Shown here one piece after another: positions 52,027 through 62,522 of a stretch of DNA of 64,000 bases. This DNA comes from Rhizobium sp. BT03 (GTDB lineage: Bacteria; Pseudomonadota; Alphaproteobacteria; Rhizobiales; Rhizobiaceae): NCBI RefSeq assembly GCF_030053155.1, contig NZ_CP125641.1, positions 310,001 to 374,000 of the forward strand, read 5' to 3'. Made by a program: the position numbers and the translations under genes. How positions within the stretch are numbered: the first letter of the stretch is position 1; each line of letters opens with the position of its first letter. The notes below the pieces were generated by a model. It searched no databases and was not told where the DNA came from. It saw nothing but the letters and a program-made list of their open reading frames with translations.

Positions 52027-53040
52027 TCAGGGCGGTGGCGCGGTACTTTCCCTGAGGATCAGTTCGACCGGCCACAATTCATGGACCTCATCCGCGGCAC
52101 GTCCGGCGATCAGCTGTAGCGTTAACTCGGCACAGCGCGTGCCCGCAGCACGCATCGAGGATCGTGTTGTCGAAAGCGACGGCACCATGTTTTCGGCCGT
52201 CAGATAAGGGAAGACGTCGTCATGGGCGATGACCGACACATCCTGTCCCACCGTCATCCCGAGCGAACGGACGGCGCGGTAAACACCAAGCGCCGTCATC
52301 GTGGAGCCCGCGACGATCGCGGTCGGCGCATTTGCTCTCTCGAGGAAGGAGCGAGCATGGCGAAAGCCGCTTTCGTCGGAGAATTTATCGCAGACCATCA
52401 GGTTGGGATCGGCATTCAGCCCACGCTCCTGATGGGCCAGCCGAAAGCCCTGTTCGCGATGGATCGAATAGGTCTTGCCCCTGAGGCCGTTGATCATGGC
52501 GATGCGCCGGTGCCCGAGATCGAGCAGGTGTTCGGTGGACCTGCGCACGGCACCTTCATTATCGATATCGAGCCAGGCGTGAACGTGCTCGGTCTCCGAG
52601 CGGCCGTGAACCAGGAAGGGCACGCCGAGGCTGTTCAGCATCTCGATCCTGGGGTCCCGGGGGCGTGGCGAGTGAATGATCACCGCATCCACCCGGCGGC
52701 TTTCGACTAGGCGTCGATAGGCCTGGATCTCGTCGTCATCATTGTGTGCGGTGATGGGTGTGATGAGAATATCCGTATCGGCCGTTTCCAGGCGCTGCGC
52801 CATTCCCGACACGAATTCAGCGAAATGAATTTCTCCCGAACGTCCCATCATAACGCCGACCGCTCCGGCTCGTCCGGTCTTTAGGCGCACGGCATTGATG
52901 TCGGGGCGATAGCCGAGCCGCACTGCTTCGCTTGCCACCCGGGCACGCGTGGCTTCGCTCACCTCTGGATAGCCGCTGAGCGCACGGCTGACCGTCGTCG
53001 GAGAAAGCCCAAGCTGCTTTGCAAATTCACGAAGTTTCAT
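52027..53040 (-). CDS. thuR: LacI family regulator of the thu operon
   Basis: A 337-residue LacI-type regulator. The HTH is LREFAKQLGLSPTTVSRALSGYPEVSE, and the hinge and sensor domain start at AGAVGVMMGRSGEIHFAEFV. It is divergent from thuE, matching the known thuR-thuEFGKAB layout of Sinorhizobium. It probably binds the two TTGAAATCGATTTCAA-like sites in the intergenic region and is released by trehalose or a related disaccharide. The start is set at ATG 53040. Confidence 0.9.
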   Translation of the reverse strand: MKLREFAKQLGLSPTTVSRALSGYPEVSEATRARVASEAVRLGYRPDINAVRLKTGRAGAVGVMMGRSGEIHFAEFVSGMAQRLETADTDILITPITAHNDDDEIQAYRRLVESRRVDAVIIHSPRPRDPRIEMLNSLGVPFLVHGRSETEHVHAWLDIDNEGAVRRSTEHLLDLGHRRIAMINGLRGKTYSIHREQGFRLAHQERGLNADPNLMVCDKFSDESGFRHARSFLERANAPTAIVAGSTMTALGVYRAVRSLGMTVGQDVSVIAHDDVFPYLTAENMVPSLSTTRSSMRAAGTRCAELTLQLIAGRAADEVHELWPVELILRESTAPPP

Positions 53041-53119
53041 CGGATGTCTTCTTTGTCCAGGCAATCAATGGACGATGCGTTGGAGATGCGCAACGGGCAC
53101 CGGCTCAATCAGATAATAA

Positions 53120-53135
53120 TTGAAATCGATTTCAA
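53120..53135. promoter_or_regulatory. LacI-type operator O1 (thuR side)
   Basis: TTGAAATCGATTTCAA is a perfect 16-base palindrome with the central CG typical of LacI-family operators. It lies 80 bases upstream of thuR, which suits autoregulation. Confidence 0.8.
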
Positions 53136-53277
53136 GTTAATCGGCTTGGAGCTGGGGCTTTAGAGGCTATTAAGTTTCCCTTAAGCTGTATATCTTGCTA
53201 AAATCGCCGTTTGGCGCAACTGTGAAGTGCTAATTTGGCGGGTTGACGCGGTCCATGCCTTCTGCAATGTTCTGTCG

Positions 53278-53293
53278 GCCAAATCGATTTCAA
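53278..53293. promoter_or_regulatory. LacI-type operator O2 (thuE side)
   Basis: GCCAAATCGATTTCAA matches the O1 palindrome at 13 of 16 positions. It lies just downstream of a candidate thuE promoter (TTGACG 53243-53248, 17 bases, AATGTT 53266-53271) and 16 bases before the ATG, a natural repressor position. The two centres are 158 bases apart, so looping is possible. Confidence 0.75.
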
Positions 53294-53309
53294 TTTCTGG
53301 GAGGAGATC

Positions 53310-54575
53310 ATGAAAAAGTTTGCTTTAGGCCTGTCCGCGCTCGGCGTCGCCATCGCGGTCGCCGGCCCGATCCGTGCCGCCGAGATTTCGTTTGCCGCCA
53401 ACACCACGGGAAAAAACGTCGAATTCCTCAATAAGCAGCTGGCGATTTTCGAGAAGGAGACCGGCAATCAGGTCAAGCTCGTCACCATGCCGTCATCGAG
53501 CAGCGAGCAGTTCTCCCAATATCGCCTGTGGCTCGCCGCCGGAAACAAGGACATCGACGTCTATCAGACCGATGTCATCTGGGCGCCGCAGCTTGCCGAC
53601 CAGTTCGTGGATCTGAAGGAGGTCACCGAGGACGTGGCCGGCCAGTTCTTCCCGTCGATCATCGCCTCGCAGACGGTCAACGGCCGGCTCGTGGCGCTGC
53701 CGTTGTTTACCGATGCTCCGGCGCTGTTTTACCGGAAGGACCTGCTTGAAAAATACGGCAAGCAGCCGCCGAAGACCTGGGACGAGATGGCTGCGACCGC
53801 CAAGGAAGTTCAGGATAAGGAGCGCCAGGCCGGACAGAAGGACCTCTGGGGCTACGTCTTCCAGGGCAATTCCTATGAAGGGCTGACCTGCAACGCGCTG
53901 GAATGGGTGAAGTCGTCGGGCGGCGGCCAGATCGTCGAGCCGGACGGGACGATCTCGATCAACAACGAGAAGGCGGCAGCTGCACTTGAACGCGCCAAGG
54001 GCTGGATCGGCACCATCTCACCGCCTGGTGTGCTCGCATATCAGGAAGAAGAATCGCGCGGCGTCTGGCAGACCGGCAACGCCGTCTTCATGCGCAACTG
54101 GCCCTATGCCTATTCGCTCGGCAATGGCGCCGACAGCGCTGTGAAGGGCAAGTTCGACGTCATGACGCTGCCGGTTGCGGCGGCCGGCGACAAGCCGTCC
54201 TCGACTCTCGGCGGTTGGAACCTGGCGGTTTCGAAATATTCCGAAAAGCAGGACGCAGCCATCGCGCTGGTAAAATTCCTGGCGTCGAAGGACGTTCAAA
54301 AGGCGCGCGCCATCGAGCTGTCCAACTTGCCCACGCTGACCGACCTCTATGACGACAAGGATGTTGCCGCCGCGCAGCCCTTCATGCCGAACTGGAAACC
54401 CATTTTCCAGAACGCGGTGCCGCGTCCTTCGGCGACCGCCAAGGTCAAGTACAACGAAGTGTCTTCGAAGTTCTGGACCGCGGTGCACAACACGCTGTCC
54501 GGCAGCGGCTCGGCTGCCGAGAACCTCGAGCTGCTGGAAGCCGACCTCACGACCCTCAAGGGCGACGCCTGGTAA
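53310..54575 (+). CDS. thuE: Trehalose/disaccharide ABC transporter binding protein
   Basis: A 421-residue periplasmic binding protein. The Sec signal peptide (KKFALGLSALGVAIAVAG) is cleaved near RAA (residue 24). EISFAANTTGKNVEFLNKQ, VYQTDVIWAPQLADQFVDL and VALPLFTDAPALFYRKDLL are typical of the ThuE/trehalose-sucrose binding proteins. It follows the promoter and operator region and is preceded by GGAGG. In Sinorhizobium the Thu system takes up trehalose, maltose and sucrose. Confidence 0.92.
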   Translation: MKKFALGLSALGVAIAVAGPIRAAEISFAANTTGKNVEFLNKQLAIFEKETGNQVKLVTMPSSSSEQFSQYRLWLAAGNKDIDVYQTDVIWAPQLADQFVDLKEVTEDVAGQFFPSIIASQTVNGRLVALPLFTDAPALFYRKDLLEKYGKQPPKTWDEMAATAKEVQDKERQAGQKDLWGYVFQGNSYEGLTCNALEWVKSSGGGQIVEPDGTISINNEKAAAALERAKGWIGTISPPGVLAYQEEESRGVWQTGNAVFMRNWPYAYSLGNGADSAVKGKFDVMTLPVAAAGDKPSSTLGGWNLAVSKYSEKQDAAIALVKFLASKDVQKARAIELSNLPTLTDLYDDKDVAAAQPFMPNWKPIFQNAVPRPSATAKVKYNEVSSKFWTAVHNTLSGSGSAAENLELLEADLTTLKGDAW

Positions 54576-54581
54576 GATTCC

Positions 54582-54607
54582 GGCCGGCGGCTGTGAAGCC
54601 GCCGGCC
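54582..54607 (+). other. Intercistronic hairpin between thuE and thuF
   Basis: GGCCGGCGGCT and AGCCGCCGGCC are perfect 11-base inverted repeats around GTGA, starting 7 bases after the thuE stop. It is the strongest of the four hairpins found after binding-protein genes in this window. Confidence 0.7.
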
Positions 54608-54641
54608 CGGTTTCGAACGAGCGAACGGGGAGAGACGTTTC

Positions 54642-55627
54642 ATGACTGAAATCGTAGTTTCGCAAGCAGTTGAACCAAGGATTTCCGCTCTCAGAACCTC
54701 TACGGAGCTGCGATCCGAGCGGGTTCGATCCGCCTGGATGTTCCTGGCGCCGACGCTGCTGATCCTGGCGATCGTCGCCGGATGGCCGCTGTTCAGAACG
54801 ATCTATTTCAGCTTTACGAATGCGTCGCTCAACGACCTCGGCAATGCTCGCTTCGTCGGCTTTGACAATTATCTGTCGTGGGTGACGCTGAAGAGCGGCA
54901 AGACCGTCTATCGCGGGCTGCTCGCCGATCCGGTCTGGTGGAAAGCCGTCTGGAACACGGCCAAATTCACCGTGCTTTCGGTGGTGATCGAGACCGTGCT
55001 CGGATTGATCGTCGCGCTGGTGCTGAACGCCCGGTTCGTCGGCCGTGGCGTTGTTCGGGCGGCAATCCTCATTCCCTGGGCGATCCCAACGATTGTCTCG
55101 GCCAAGATGTGGGCCTGGATGCTCAACGACCAGTTCGGCATTCTGAACGACATCCTGCTCGGCTTCGGGCTTATCGCCGAGAAGATCGCCTGGACCGCCA
55201 ATCCGGAAACGGCGATGGTCGCGGTGCTCGTCGTCGACGTCTGGAAGACGACCCCCTTCATGGCGCTGCTGATCCTTGCCGGGCTGCAGATGGTTCCGGG
55301 CGATATCTATGAGGCCGCCAAGATCGACGGCGTCAATCCGATCAAGGTTTTCTGGCGCCTGACGCTGCCGCTGATCCGGCCGGCCATCATGGTTGCGGTG
55401 ATCTTCCGGATGCTCGATGCGATGCGCATCTTCGATCTGATCTATGTGCTGACGCCCAACAATGCGCAGACGAAGACCATGTCGGTCATGGCGCGCGAGA
55501 ACCTGTTCGACTTCGACAAGTTCGCCTACGGCGCGACTGCCTCGACGGTGCTTTTCCTGATCATTGCCTCGGTCACCATTCTTTATATCTGGCTCGGCCG
55601 CGTCAGGCTCGGCGGGGAGGAACGCTG

Positions 55628-55628
<1 letters not shown>
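54642..55628 (+). CDS. thuF: Trehalose/disaccharide ABC transporter permease ThuF
   Basis: A 328-residue MalF-type permease. After a hydrophilic N-terminus the first helix is AWMFLAPTLLILAIVAGWPL, and the EAA loop is IYEAAKIDGVNPIKVFWRLTLP. GGGGAGAG precedes the ATG, and the stop overlaps the thuG start (TGATG). It forms the channel with ThuG. Confidence 0.93.
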
Positions 55629-56458
<830 letters not shown>

Positions 56459-56469
56459 GGGAGTAAGAT

Positions 56470-57495
56470 ATGGCAGAGATCCGACTGGAGAATATCCGCA
56501 AGAGCTTCGGCGCCTTCGAGGTGATCAAGGGCGTAACGATGGATATCCGCCGCGGCGAGTTCATGGTGTTCGTGGGGCCGTCGGGATGCGGCAAGTCCAC
56601 GCTGCTCAGGCTTATCTCCGGCCTCGAGGACATCACATCGGGAACGCTTTCCTTCGACAACGCGATGGTGAACCAGCACGCGCCCTCGAAGAGGGGGATC
56701 GCCATGGTGTTCCAGTCCTACGCGCTCTATCCGCATATGACGGTTTTCGACAACATGGCGTTCGGCATGAAATTGTCGGGACGCACCAAGGACGAACGCC
56801 GCAAGCGCGTCGAACAGGCGGCCGGCATGCTGCAGCTCTCATCTTACTTGGAGCGCCTGCCGCGGCAGCTTTCCGGCGGACAGCGCCAGCGCGTCGCAAT
56901 CGGCCGGGCGATCGTTCGCGATCCCAAGGTCTTTCTCTTCGACGAGCCGCTGTCCAATCTCGATGCGGCGCTGCGCGTGGCGACGCGGCTGGAAATCGCC
57001 AAGCTTCATCGCAGCATGCGCAATACGACGATGATCTATGTGACGCATGATCAGGTCGAGGCCATGACGCTCGCCGATCGGATCTGCGTGCTGCGGGACG
57101 GCGTCGTCGAGCAGATCGGCACGCCGCTGGAACTTTACGAAAGCCCCAATTCCCTCTTCGTGGCCGGCTTCATCGGGTCGCCGAAAATGAACTTTCTGTC
57201 GGGCGAACTGGCGCAACCCTATGGCTGCCATACGATCGGCGTGCGCGCGGAGCATGTTCGCATCGCCCCAGAGGCGCCGGTTTGGAGCGGCACGGTCGTC
57301 CATTCGGAAATCCTCGGCTCCGACAGCTTCGTCTACGTGGATATCGGAACGGACGAGCCGCTCATCGTGCGCGAGGCCGGGGTTTCCCGCCACGAGCCGG
57401 GGCAGACGCTTGGCCTTGCCCCGCTTGCCGGCCACGTCCACCGTTTTGACCGTTCGGGCTGTGCGCTCGAACGGCAATCCATGCAGGCTGCCTGA
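56470..57495 (+). CDS. thuK: Trehalose/disaccharide ABC transporter ATPase ThuK
   Basis: A 341-residue MalK-like ATPase. Walker [38 protein letters not shown] and VTHDQVEAM are intact. Like the usual family, a C-terminal OB/TOBE region follows ([15 protein letters not shown]). GGGAGTAAGAT precedes the ATG. It completes the ThuEFGK importer, and like other MalK-type subunits it could also serve transporters lacking their own ATPase. Confidence 0.94.
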   Translation: MAEIRLENIRKSFGAFEVIKGVTMDIRRGEFMVFVGPSGCGKSTLLRLISGLEDITSGTLSFDNAMVNQHAPSKRGIAMVFQSYALYPHMTVFDNMAFGMKLSGRTKDERRKRVEQAAGMLQLSSYLERLPRQLSGGQRQRVAIGRAIVRDPKVFLFDEPLSNLDAALRVATRLEIAKLHRSMRNTTMIYVTHDQVEAMTLADRICVLRDGVVEQIGTPLELYESPNSLFVAGFIGSPKMNFLSGELAQPYGCHTIGVRAEHVRIAPEAPVWSGTVVHSEILGSDSFVYVDIGTDEPLIVREAGVSRHEPGQTLGLAPLAGHVHRFDRSGCALERQSMQAA

Positions 57496-57555
57496 TCTTC
57501 CCAGGATCGACGTTCCTCCCAAGGCTCGATCCGTTTTAACGACAAGGAGAAAATG

Positions 57556-58341
57556 ATGACCATTCGCACCGTTGTGTGGGGTGAAAACATCCACGAAAAT
57601 ATCAATGAGATCGTCCGCGGCATCTATCCCGAGGGCATGCACACGACGATCGCCAACGCGCTGAATGCCGATCCTGCCATCTCCGCGACGACGGCGACGC
57701 TGCAGGAGCCGGAGCATGGCCTCAGCGAAGCCCGGCTTGCCGAAACCGACGTCTTGACCTGGTGGGGCCACAAGGATCATGGCGCGGTCTCCGACGTCGT
57801 CGTCGAGCGGGTCGCCAGGCGCGTCTGGGAAGGCATGGGCCTGCTGGTGCTGCATTCCGGCCATTTCTCCAAGATCTTCAAGCGGCTGATGGGCACGCCC
57901 TGCGCGCTGAAATGGCGCGAGGCGGGCGAGCGCGAGCGGCTGTGGACGATCAACCAGCGCCACCCGATCGCCGCCGGCATCGGCGAGCATTTCGAGCTCG
58001 AGAACGAGGAAATGTACGGCGAGCAGTTCTCGGTGCCGGAGCCGCTTGAAACGGTGTTCATCTCCTGGTTCCAGGGCGGCGAGGTGTTCCGCTCGGGCCT
58101 GACCTGGCGGCGCGGCGCCGGCAACATCTTCTATTTCCGCCCCGGCCACGAGACCTATCCGACCTATCATGACGCCACCATCCAGAAGGTGCTGATCAAC
58201 GGCGTCAAGTGGGCCTATAACCCTGAAGCAGCGTTGACTGGTATTACCGACGCTCCAAATGTGCCGGTAGAAAAGGCGCTGGAGCCGATCGTCGAACGTG
58301 GCCCGAGACTGCACCAGGCCGGCGAAGCCGGTTACCGCTGA
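57556..58341 (+). CDS. thuA: Trehalose utilization protein ThuA
   Basis: A 261-residue ThuA-like protein with a class I glutamine-amidotransferase-like fold but no catalytic cysteine nucleophile motif visible. The sequence matches the ThuA family throughout ([46 protein letters not shown]). In Sinorhizobium ThuA acts with ThuB to turn trehalose and related disaccharides into 3-keto derivatives. The ATG at 57556 is spaced better from AAGGAG than the one at 57553. Confidence 0.93.
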   Translation: MTIRTVVWGENIHENINEIVRGIYPEGMHTTIANALNADPAISATTATLQEPEHGLSEARLAETDVLTWWGHKDHGAVSDVVVERVARRVWEGMGLLVLHSGHFSKIFKRLMGTPCALKWREAGERERLWTINQRHPIAAGIGEHFELENEEMYGEQFSVPEPLETVFISWFQGGEVFRSGLTWRRGAGNIFYFRPGHETYPTYHDATIQKVLINGVKWAYNPEAALTGITDAPNVPVEKALEPIVERGPRLHQAGEAGYR

Positions 58342-58445
58342 GAGATGAGACGCCATGGGCGCGGGCGCCTCGCTCGGCCTAGCAAGCTGCGGCGATGATC
58401 TCGCGGCCGCTCACGCTTTGATTGATAATCATGAGGATAAAAAGA

Positions 58446-59483
58446 ATGCGCTTGATCATTCTCGGTACCGGAGGATGGGCAAACACCCATGCCATGCATT
58501 TTTCGGAAATCGCCGGCGTCAAAATCGTCGCGGCCGTCGATACCGACGACGTTCGGCTGCGGGCCTTCGCGCTCAGGCATGCTATCCCGCTGACGTTCAC
58601 GTCGCTCGATGACGCCCTTGCCTGGGGTGAGTTTGACGCCGTCACCAATGTCACGCCAGACCGCGCCCACTATTCCACGACGATGACGTTACTTGCCGCC
58701 GGCAAGCATGTGCTCTGCGAGAAGCCGCTGGCGGTCAACTACCGAGAGGCCAAGGAGATGGCCGAGGCTGCGGTGGCCTCCGGCAAGGTCACCATGGTAA
58801 ACCTGACCTATCGCAATGTGGCGCCGCTGCAAGCCGCCCGCAAGATGGTGCTGGACGGGCGTCTCGGCGCCATCCGCCACTTCGAAGCGTCCTATCTTCA
58901 GAGCTGGCTGGTCTCGAAGGCCTGGGGCGACTGGACCAAGGAATCGCAATGGCTCTGGCGGCTGTCGACGAAGCACGGCTCCAATGGGGTGCTGGGCGAT
59001 GTCGGTATCCACATCCTCGACTTCGCGGTCTTTGCCGCCGGAAGCGACGTCAAGGCGGCGGCATCGCATCTCAAGGTGTTCGACAAGGGCCCCGGGAACC
59101 GCATCGGCGAGTATGATCTCGACGCAAACGACAGTTTCCTGATGATGGCCGAACTGGAAAACGGTGCAGCTGGCGTCATCCATGCGACGCGCTGGGCGAC
59201 CGGCCACCTGAACGAATTGCGGCTGCGTCTGCACGGAGACAAGGGCGCCCTGGAGGTGGTGCACACGCCTGAAGGCTCCACCCTCAGAACCTGTGAAGGC
59301 GCCGATGCCGACAAGGCGATCTGGCGCACGATCGAGGTCAAACCGGTCCTCACGAATTTCCAGCGATTTGCTAACGCCGTGCAAAAGGGGCAGCCGGATG
59401 AGCCGGGCTTCGGCCACGCGGCCAAGCTGCAATATGTTCTTGATCACGCCGTGAAGACGGCCGGCGCACTGACCGAGCTTTAG
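58446..59483 (+). CDS. thuB: Trehalose utilization oxidoreductase ThuB (Gfo/Idh/MocA family)
   Basis: A 345-residue dehydrogenase. The Rossmann motif is LIILGTGGWANTHAM, with CEKPLAVN as cofactor-site motif and GVLGDVGIHILDFAVFAAG providing the D-x-x-x-H catalytic pair. It completes the thu operon and should oxidise C3 of a glucosyl unit, probably with ThuA. The start at ATG 58446 is preferred over 58422. It ends 30 bases before a convergent gene. Confidence 0.92.
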   Translation: MRLIILGTGGWANTHAMHFSEIAGVKIVAAVDTDDVRLRAFALRHAIPLTFTSLDDALAWGEFDAVTNVTPDRAHYSTTMTLLAAGKHVLCEKPLAVNYREAKEMAEAAVASGKVTMVNLTYRNVAPLQAARKMVLDGRLGAIRHFEASYLQSWLVSKAWGDWTKESQWLWRLSTKHGSNGVLGDVGIHILDFAVFAAGSDVKAAASHLKVFDKGPGNRIGEYDLDANDSFLMMAELENGAAGVIHATRWATGHLNELRLRLHGDKGALEVVHTPEGSTLRTCEGADADKAIWRTIEVKPVLTNFQRFANAVQKGQPDEPGFGHAAKLQYVLDHAVKTAGALTEL

Positions 59484-59512
59484 ACAAGACGCTCCGGTTC
59501 AGGGTGGCTTCG

Positions 59513-59905
59513 TCAGATGTGCCGGTTCAGCTCGTCCTCGCTCACGCCGAAGTGGTCGAGGATGATGCCGACGTTGCGGCGGTGAGACTTGAAATAGACA
59601 TCGAAAATATCGCCGATCAGGGGAACCGTCCCGCAGGCGGCGTCGACGCCGAGATTGACCGCCATGCGGGCGAGCTTGTGAGCGGGAAGGCCGAGCCGCC
59701 TTGCGTCGTCGATGATGAAAAGACCGATCAGCGATCCGGCAATGTCGCCCACCGCCGGGATGAGACCGAGCACCGAGTCCGCCCCGATCCGCACGCCGAC
59801 GACCGGCAATCGGACCGCAGTATCCATCAGACGGGCTATGCCGGCAGCGCGCCGAATTCGCCCGAGCTCGGCAGCGGTGAGGTATGTCGTTTTGCCCGTG
59901 TCCAT
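59513..59905 (-). CDS. DUF4112 domain protein
   Basis: A 130-residue small membrane-associated protein. The core RLMDTAVRLPVVGVRIGADS, then LIPAVGDIAGSLIGLFIIDDA, is the DUF4112 signature, with two short hydrophobic helices and a conserved GDIFDVYFKSHRRN. The function of the family is unknown. A TTG at 59923 would extend it by six residues. No operon partner is evident; it lies convergent to thuB. Confidence 0.85.
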   Translation of the reverse strand: MDTGKTTYLTAAELGRIRRAAGIARLMDTAVRLPVVGVRIGADSVLGLIPAVGDIAGSLIGLFIIDDARRLGLPAHKLARMAVNLGVDAACGTVPLIGDIFDVYFKSHRRNVGIILDHFGVSEDELNRHI

Positions 59906-59963
59906 GGCCGTGAAACGCCGCAAAACCGATAAGGTTCGGCGGCGCGCATGATCGCAGACCGCG

Positions 59964-61037
59964 CTATCTCTGGTCGGGAACCACGACCAGTTTGCCGACG
60001 AAGTTCTTCGCCATGAAATCGGTCTGGGCGCGGTGGAATTCCGACAGCGGGTAGACGCCGCCGACGAGGGGCCGGATTTTCCGGCTTTCGATATAGCCGA
60101 CGAGCCGGCGGAAATCGGCGCGACTTCCCTGGCTGGAGCCGTGCAGTTCCAACTGCTTCAAATACATGGTCCTGAGGTCGAGCTGGACGACCGGGCCGGC
60201 GATCGCGCCGGCCGTGGTATAGCGGCCTTCGGGGCGCAGGATCTTCAGGAGGTCGTTGAACAGCGGCCCGCCAACGAGATCGGCGACGACATCGATCGGC
60301 TCGCCGCGGCTGGCGGAATGCACGGCTTCGACCAGATCGCCCTTGCCGCGGGTGACGACCGCTTCGGCGCCGATCTCGAGCATCGCCGCCTCCTTGCCGG
60401 GACCGGCGACGGCGATCGGGACGGCACCGCGGGCACGCGCAAGCTGGATGATCGCCGAGCCGACACCGCCGGAGGCGCCGGTCACCAGGACGCGCTCGCC
60501 GGCGGCAAGCCTTGCCCGCTCCAGCATGCGCTCGCCGGTCAGATAGGCGCAGCAGAAGGTGGCGAGCTCGACGTCGGCCAGATCGGTTGCGACGACATGA
60601 GCGTTTTCGGCCGGCAGCGCCATATATTCGGCATACCCGCCGTCGCGGCCATGACCCATGTAGTCGATGTCGGCGAGGCTGTCGTCGTCGCGATTGTAAA
60701 TCGAGAAATCGACCATGACGCGTTCGCCGATGCGCGCCGGATCGATGCCGGCGCCGACGCCGACGATATGGCCGACCGTATCCGTGCCCTGAATGCGCGG
60801 GAAGCTCAGCGTATTGCCCTGCCTGCGCCAGGTGGAGACGGCGGATGGATCGTCCTCGGTGCCGTAGGCGCCCTGACGTACCCAGACATCGGTATTGTTC
60901 ATGCCGCAGGCGGTGACGCGGATCAGAACCTCGCCGTCCGCTGGTGTCGGGACCGGCACGTCCCTGTCATAGACGAGCTTCTCCAGGCCGCCATGGCCGG
61001 TCAGCAATACGGCGGCCATCTTTTCCGGGATCGTCAT
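59964..61037 (-). CDS. Quinone-reductase/alcohol-dehydrogenase-like protein (MDR family)
   Basis: A 357-residue medium-chain dehydrogenase/reductase. The GroES-like domain begins MAAVLLTGHGGLEKLVYDRD and contains TACGMNNTDVWVRQGAYG. The nucleotide-binding motif is VLVTGASGGVGSAIIQLA. The cysteine and histidine ligands of zinc alcohol dehydrogenases are not arranged as usual, so it is more like zeta-crystallin-type quinone oxidoreductases. The aminotransferase gene lies 11 bases upstream on the same strand, suggesting co-transcription. Confidence 0.88.
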   Translation of the reverse strand: MTIPEKMAAVLLTGHGGLEKLVYDRDVPVPTPADGEVLIRVTACGMNNTDVWVRQGAYGTEDDPSAVSTWRRQGNTLSFPRIQGTDTVGHIVGVGAGIDPARIGERVMVDFSIYNRDDDSLADIDYMGHGRDGGYAEYMALPAENAHVVATDLADVELATFCCAYLTGERMLERARLAAGERVLVTGASGGVGSAIIQLARARGAVPIAVAGPGKEAAMLEIGAEAVVTRGKGDLVEAVHSASRGEPIDVVADLVGGPLFNDLLKILRPEGRYTTAGAIAGPVVQLDLRTMYLKQLELHGSSQGSRADFRRLVGYIESRKIRPLVGGVYPLSEFHRAQTDFMAKNFVGKLVVVPDQR

Positions 61038-61048
61038 GCGGCTTCTCC

Positions 61049-62428
61049 TCAGATCGTCTTGAAAACGCTTTCGATCGCCTCCGCTGCCGCCCTGACGACG
61101 ACGTCCGCCTCTTCGCGTGTGAGGCAGAGCGGCGGCGCAAAGCCGAGAATATCGCCTTGCGGCATGGCGCGACCGATGACGCCGCGTTCGAGAAGAGCGG
61201 CGGCGACCTGCGGCCCGATCTTGCGGCCGGCATCGAAGAATTTTCGATCGTCTTTGTCCTCGACGAATTCGATTGCCGCCATCAGGCCGTCGCCGCGGAC
61301 GTCGCCGACGTTCCGGTGGCCGCCCACCGCTTTTACCAGTTCCGAGCGGAAATAGGCGCCGGTCGCGCCGGCATTTTCGACGATGCCGAGTTCGTCGATC
61401 AGCTCCAGGTTGGCGATGCCGGCGGCAGCGCAGATCGGATGGGCGGAATAGGTCCAGCCGTGGCCGATTGCTCCCAATTCATCGGAACCCTGCACCAGCA
61501 CCTGCCACATCTTGTCCGAAACGATGCTGCCGGAAAGCGGGGCATAAGCGGAGGTCAGGCCCTTGGCGATGGTGATCAGATCCGGCTTCATGCCGTAATG
61601 ATCCGAGCCGAACATCGTGCCGAGACGGCCGAAGCCGGTGACGACTTCGTCGGCGACGAGCAGGATGTCGTATTTGTCGAGGACGGACTGGATCTTCTGC
61701 CAATAGCCCTTCGGCGGCGGCACGATGCCGCCGGTGCCGAGAATGGGTTCGCCGATGAAGGCGGCGATGGTATCAGGACCTTCGGTGAGGATCATTTCCT
61801 CAAGCTTGTCGGCGCAATAATGCGAGAACTGCTCCTCGTCCATCGCGCGGTCGGGCCGGCGGAAATAATAGGGCGCTTCGGTGTGCAGGATCGGCGCGCG
61901 CGGCAGGTCGAAGGCATTGTGGAAGAGCGCCAGGCCGGTGAGGCTGCCGGTCATGACGCCGGAGCCGTGATAACCGCGCCAGCGCGAGATGATCTTTTTC
62001 TTGTCCGGCCGGCCGAGAATGTTGTTGTAGTACCAGATGAGCTTGATGTTGGTCTCGTTGGCGTCCGAGCCCGAGAGGCCGAAATAGACGCGGCTCATGC
62101 CAGCAGGCGCACGATCGATGATCATCTTCGAAAGCGCAATCGAAGCTTCCGTGCCGTGGCCGACATAGGCATGATAATAGGCGAGATCCTTCGCCTGTTC
62201 GGCGATGGCATCGGCAATCTTCTGGCGGCCATAGCCGACATTGACGCAATAGAGCCCGGCAAAGGCGTCGAGGCTTTTGCGTCCCGTCGTGTCGGTGATG
62301 TAGACGCCTTCGCCGCCGGCGACGACGCGGGTCGGCGTCTCGCCGCGCGCATGCATGCCCATATGGGTGGAGGGATGGAAGAAGTGATCGCGGTCCCAGG
62401 CGGTGAGTTCGTTGCTTTTATCGAGCAT
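61049..62428 (-). CDS. Class III (omega) aminotransferase, PLP-dependent
   Basis: A 459-residue aminotransferase. PLP-binding Lys289 (ITIAKGLTSAYAPLSG), LLVADEVVTGFGRLG (Asp260 contacting the pyridine N), GLSGSDANETNIKL (phosphate contact) and FIGEPILGTGG are all clear. It is close to aspartate/beta-alanine or putrescine-pyruvate aminotransferases of rhizobia. It would transfer an amino group to pyruvate or 2-oxoglutarate, producing a semialdehyde for the dehydrogenase gene upstream. Confidence 0.93.
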   Translation of the reverse strand: MLDKSNELTAWDRDHFFHPSTHMGMHARGETPTRVVAGGEGVYITDTTGRKSLDAFAGLYCVNVGYGRQKIADAIAEQAKDLAYYHAYVGHGTEASIALSKMIIDRAPAGMSRVYFGLSGSDANETNIKLIWYYNNILGRPDKKKIISRWRGYHGSGVMTGSLTGLALFHNAFDLPRAPILHTEAPYYFRRPDRAMDEEQFSHYCADKLEEMILTEGPDTIAAFIGEPILGTGGIVPPPKGYWQKIQSVLDKYDILLVADEVVTGFGRLGTMFGSDHYGMKPDLITIAKGLTSAYAPLSGSIVSDKMWQVLVQGSDELGAIGHGWTYSAHPICAAAGIANLELIDELGIVENAGATGAYFRSELVKAVGGHRNVGDVRGDGLMAAIEFVEDKDDRKFFDAGRKIGPQVAAALLERGVIGRAMPQGDILGFAPPLCLTREEADVVVRAAAEAIESVFKTI

Positions 62429-62522
62429 GTCCTATCCTCTTCTTGAAATGGGCGGCTTAGTGCATGTCGCCCGGAAGTGTGCCGCGGTTCCGGGATAACG
62501 ACATGCATGAAAACAAAGAGCT

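Noticed and set aside
59504..59932. Plus-strand 142-codon frame downstream of thuB
   Set aside because: It is opposite the DUF4112 gene, which has clear family motifs. The plus-strand translation has none.
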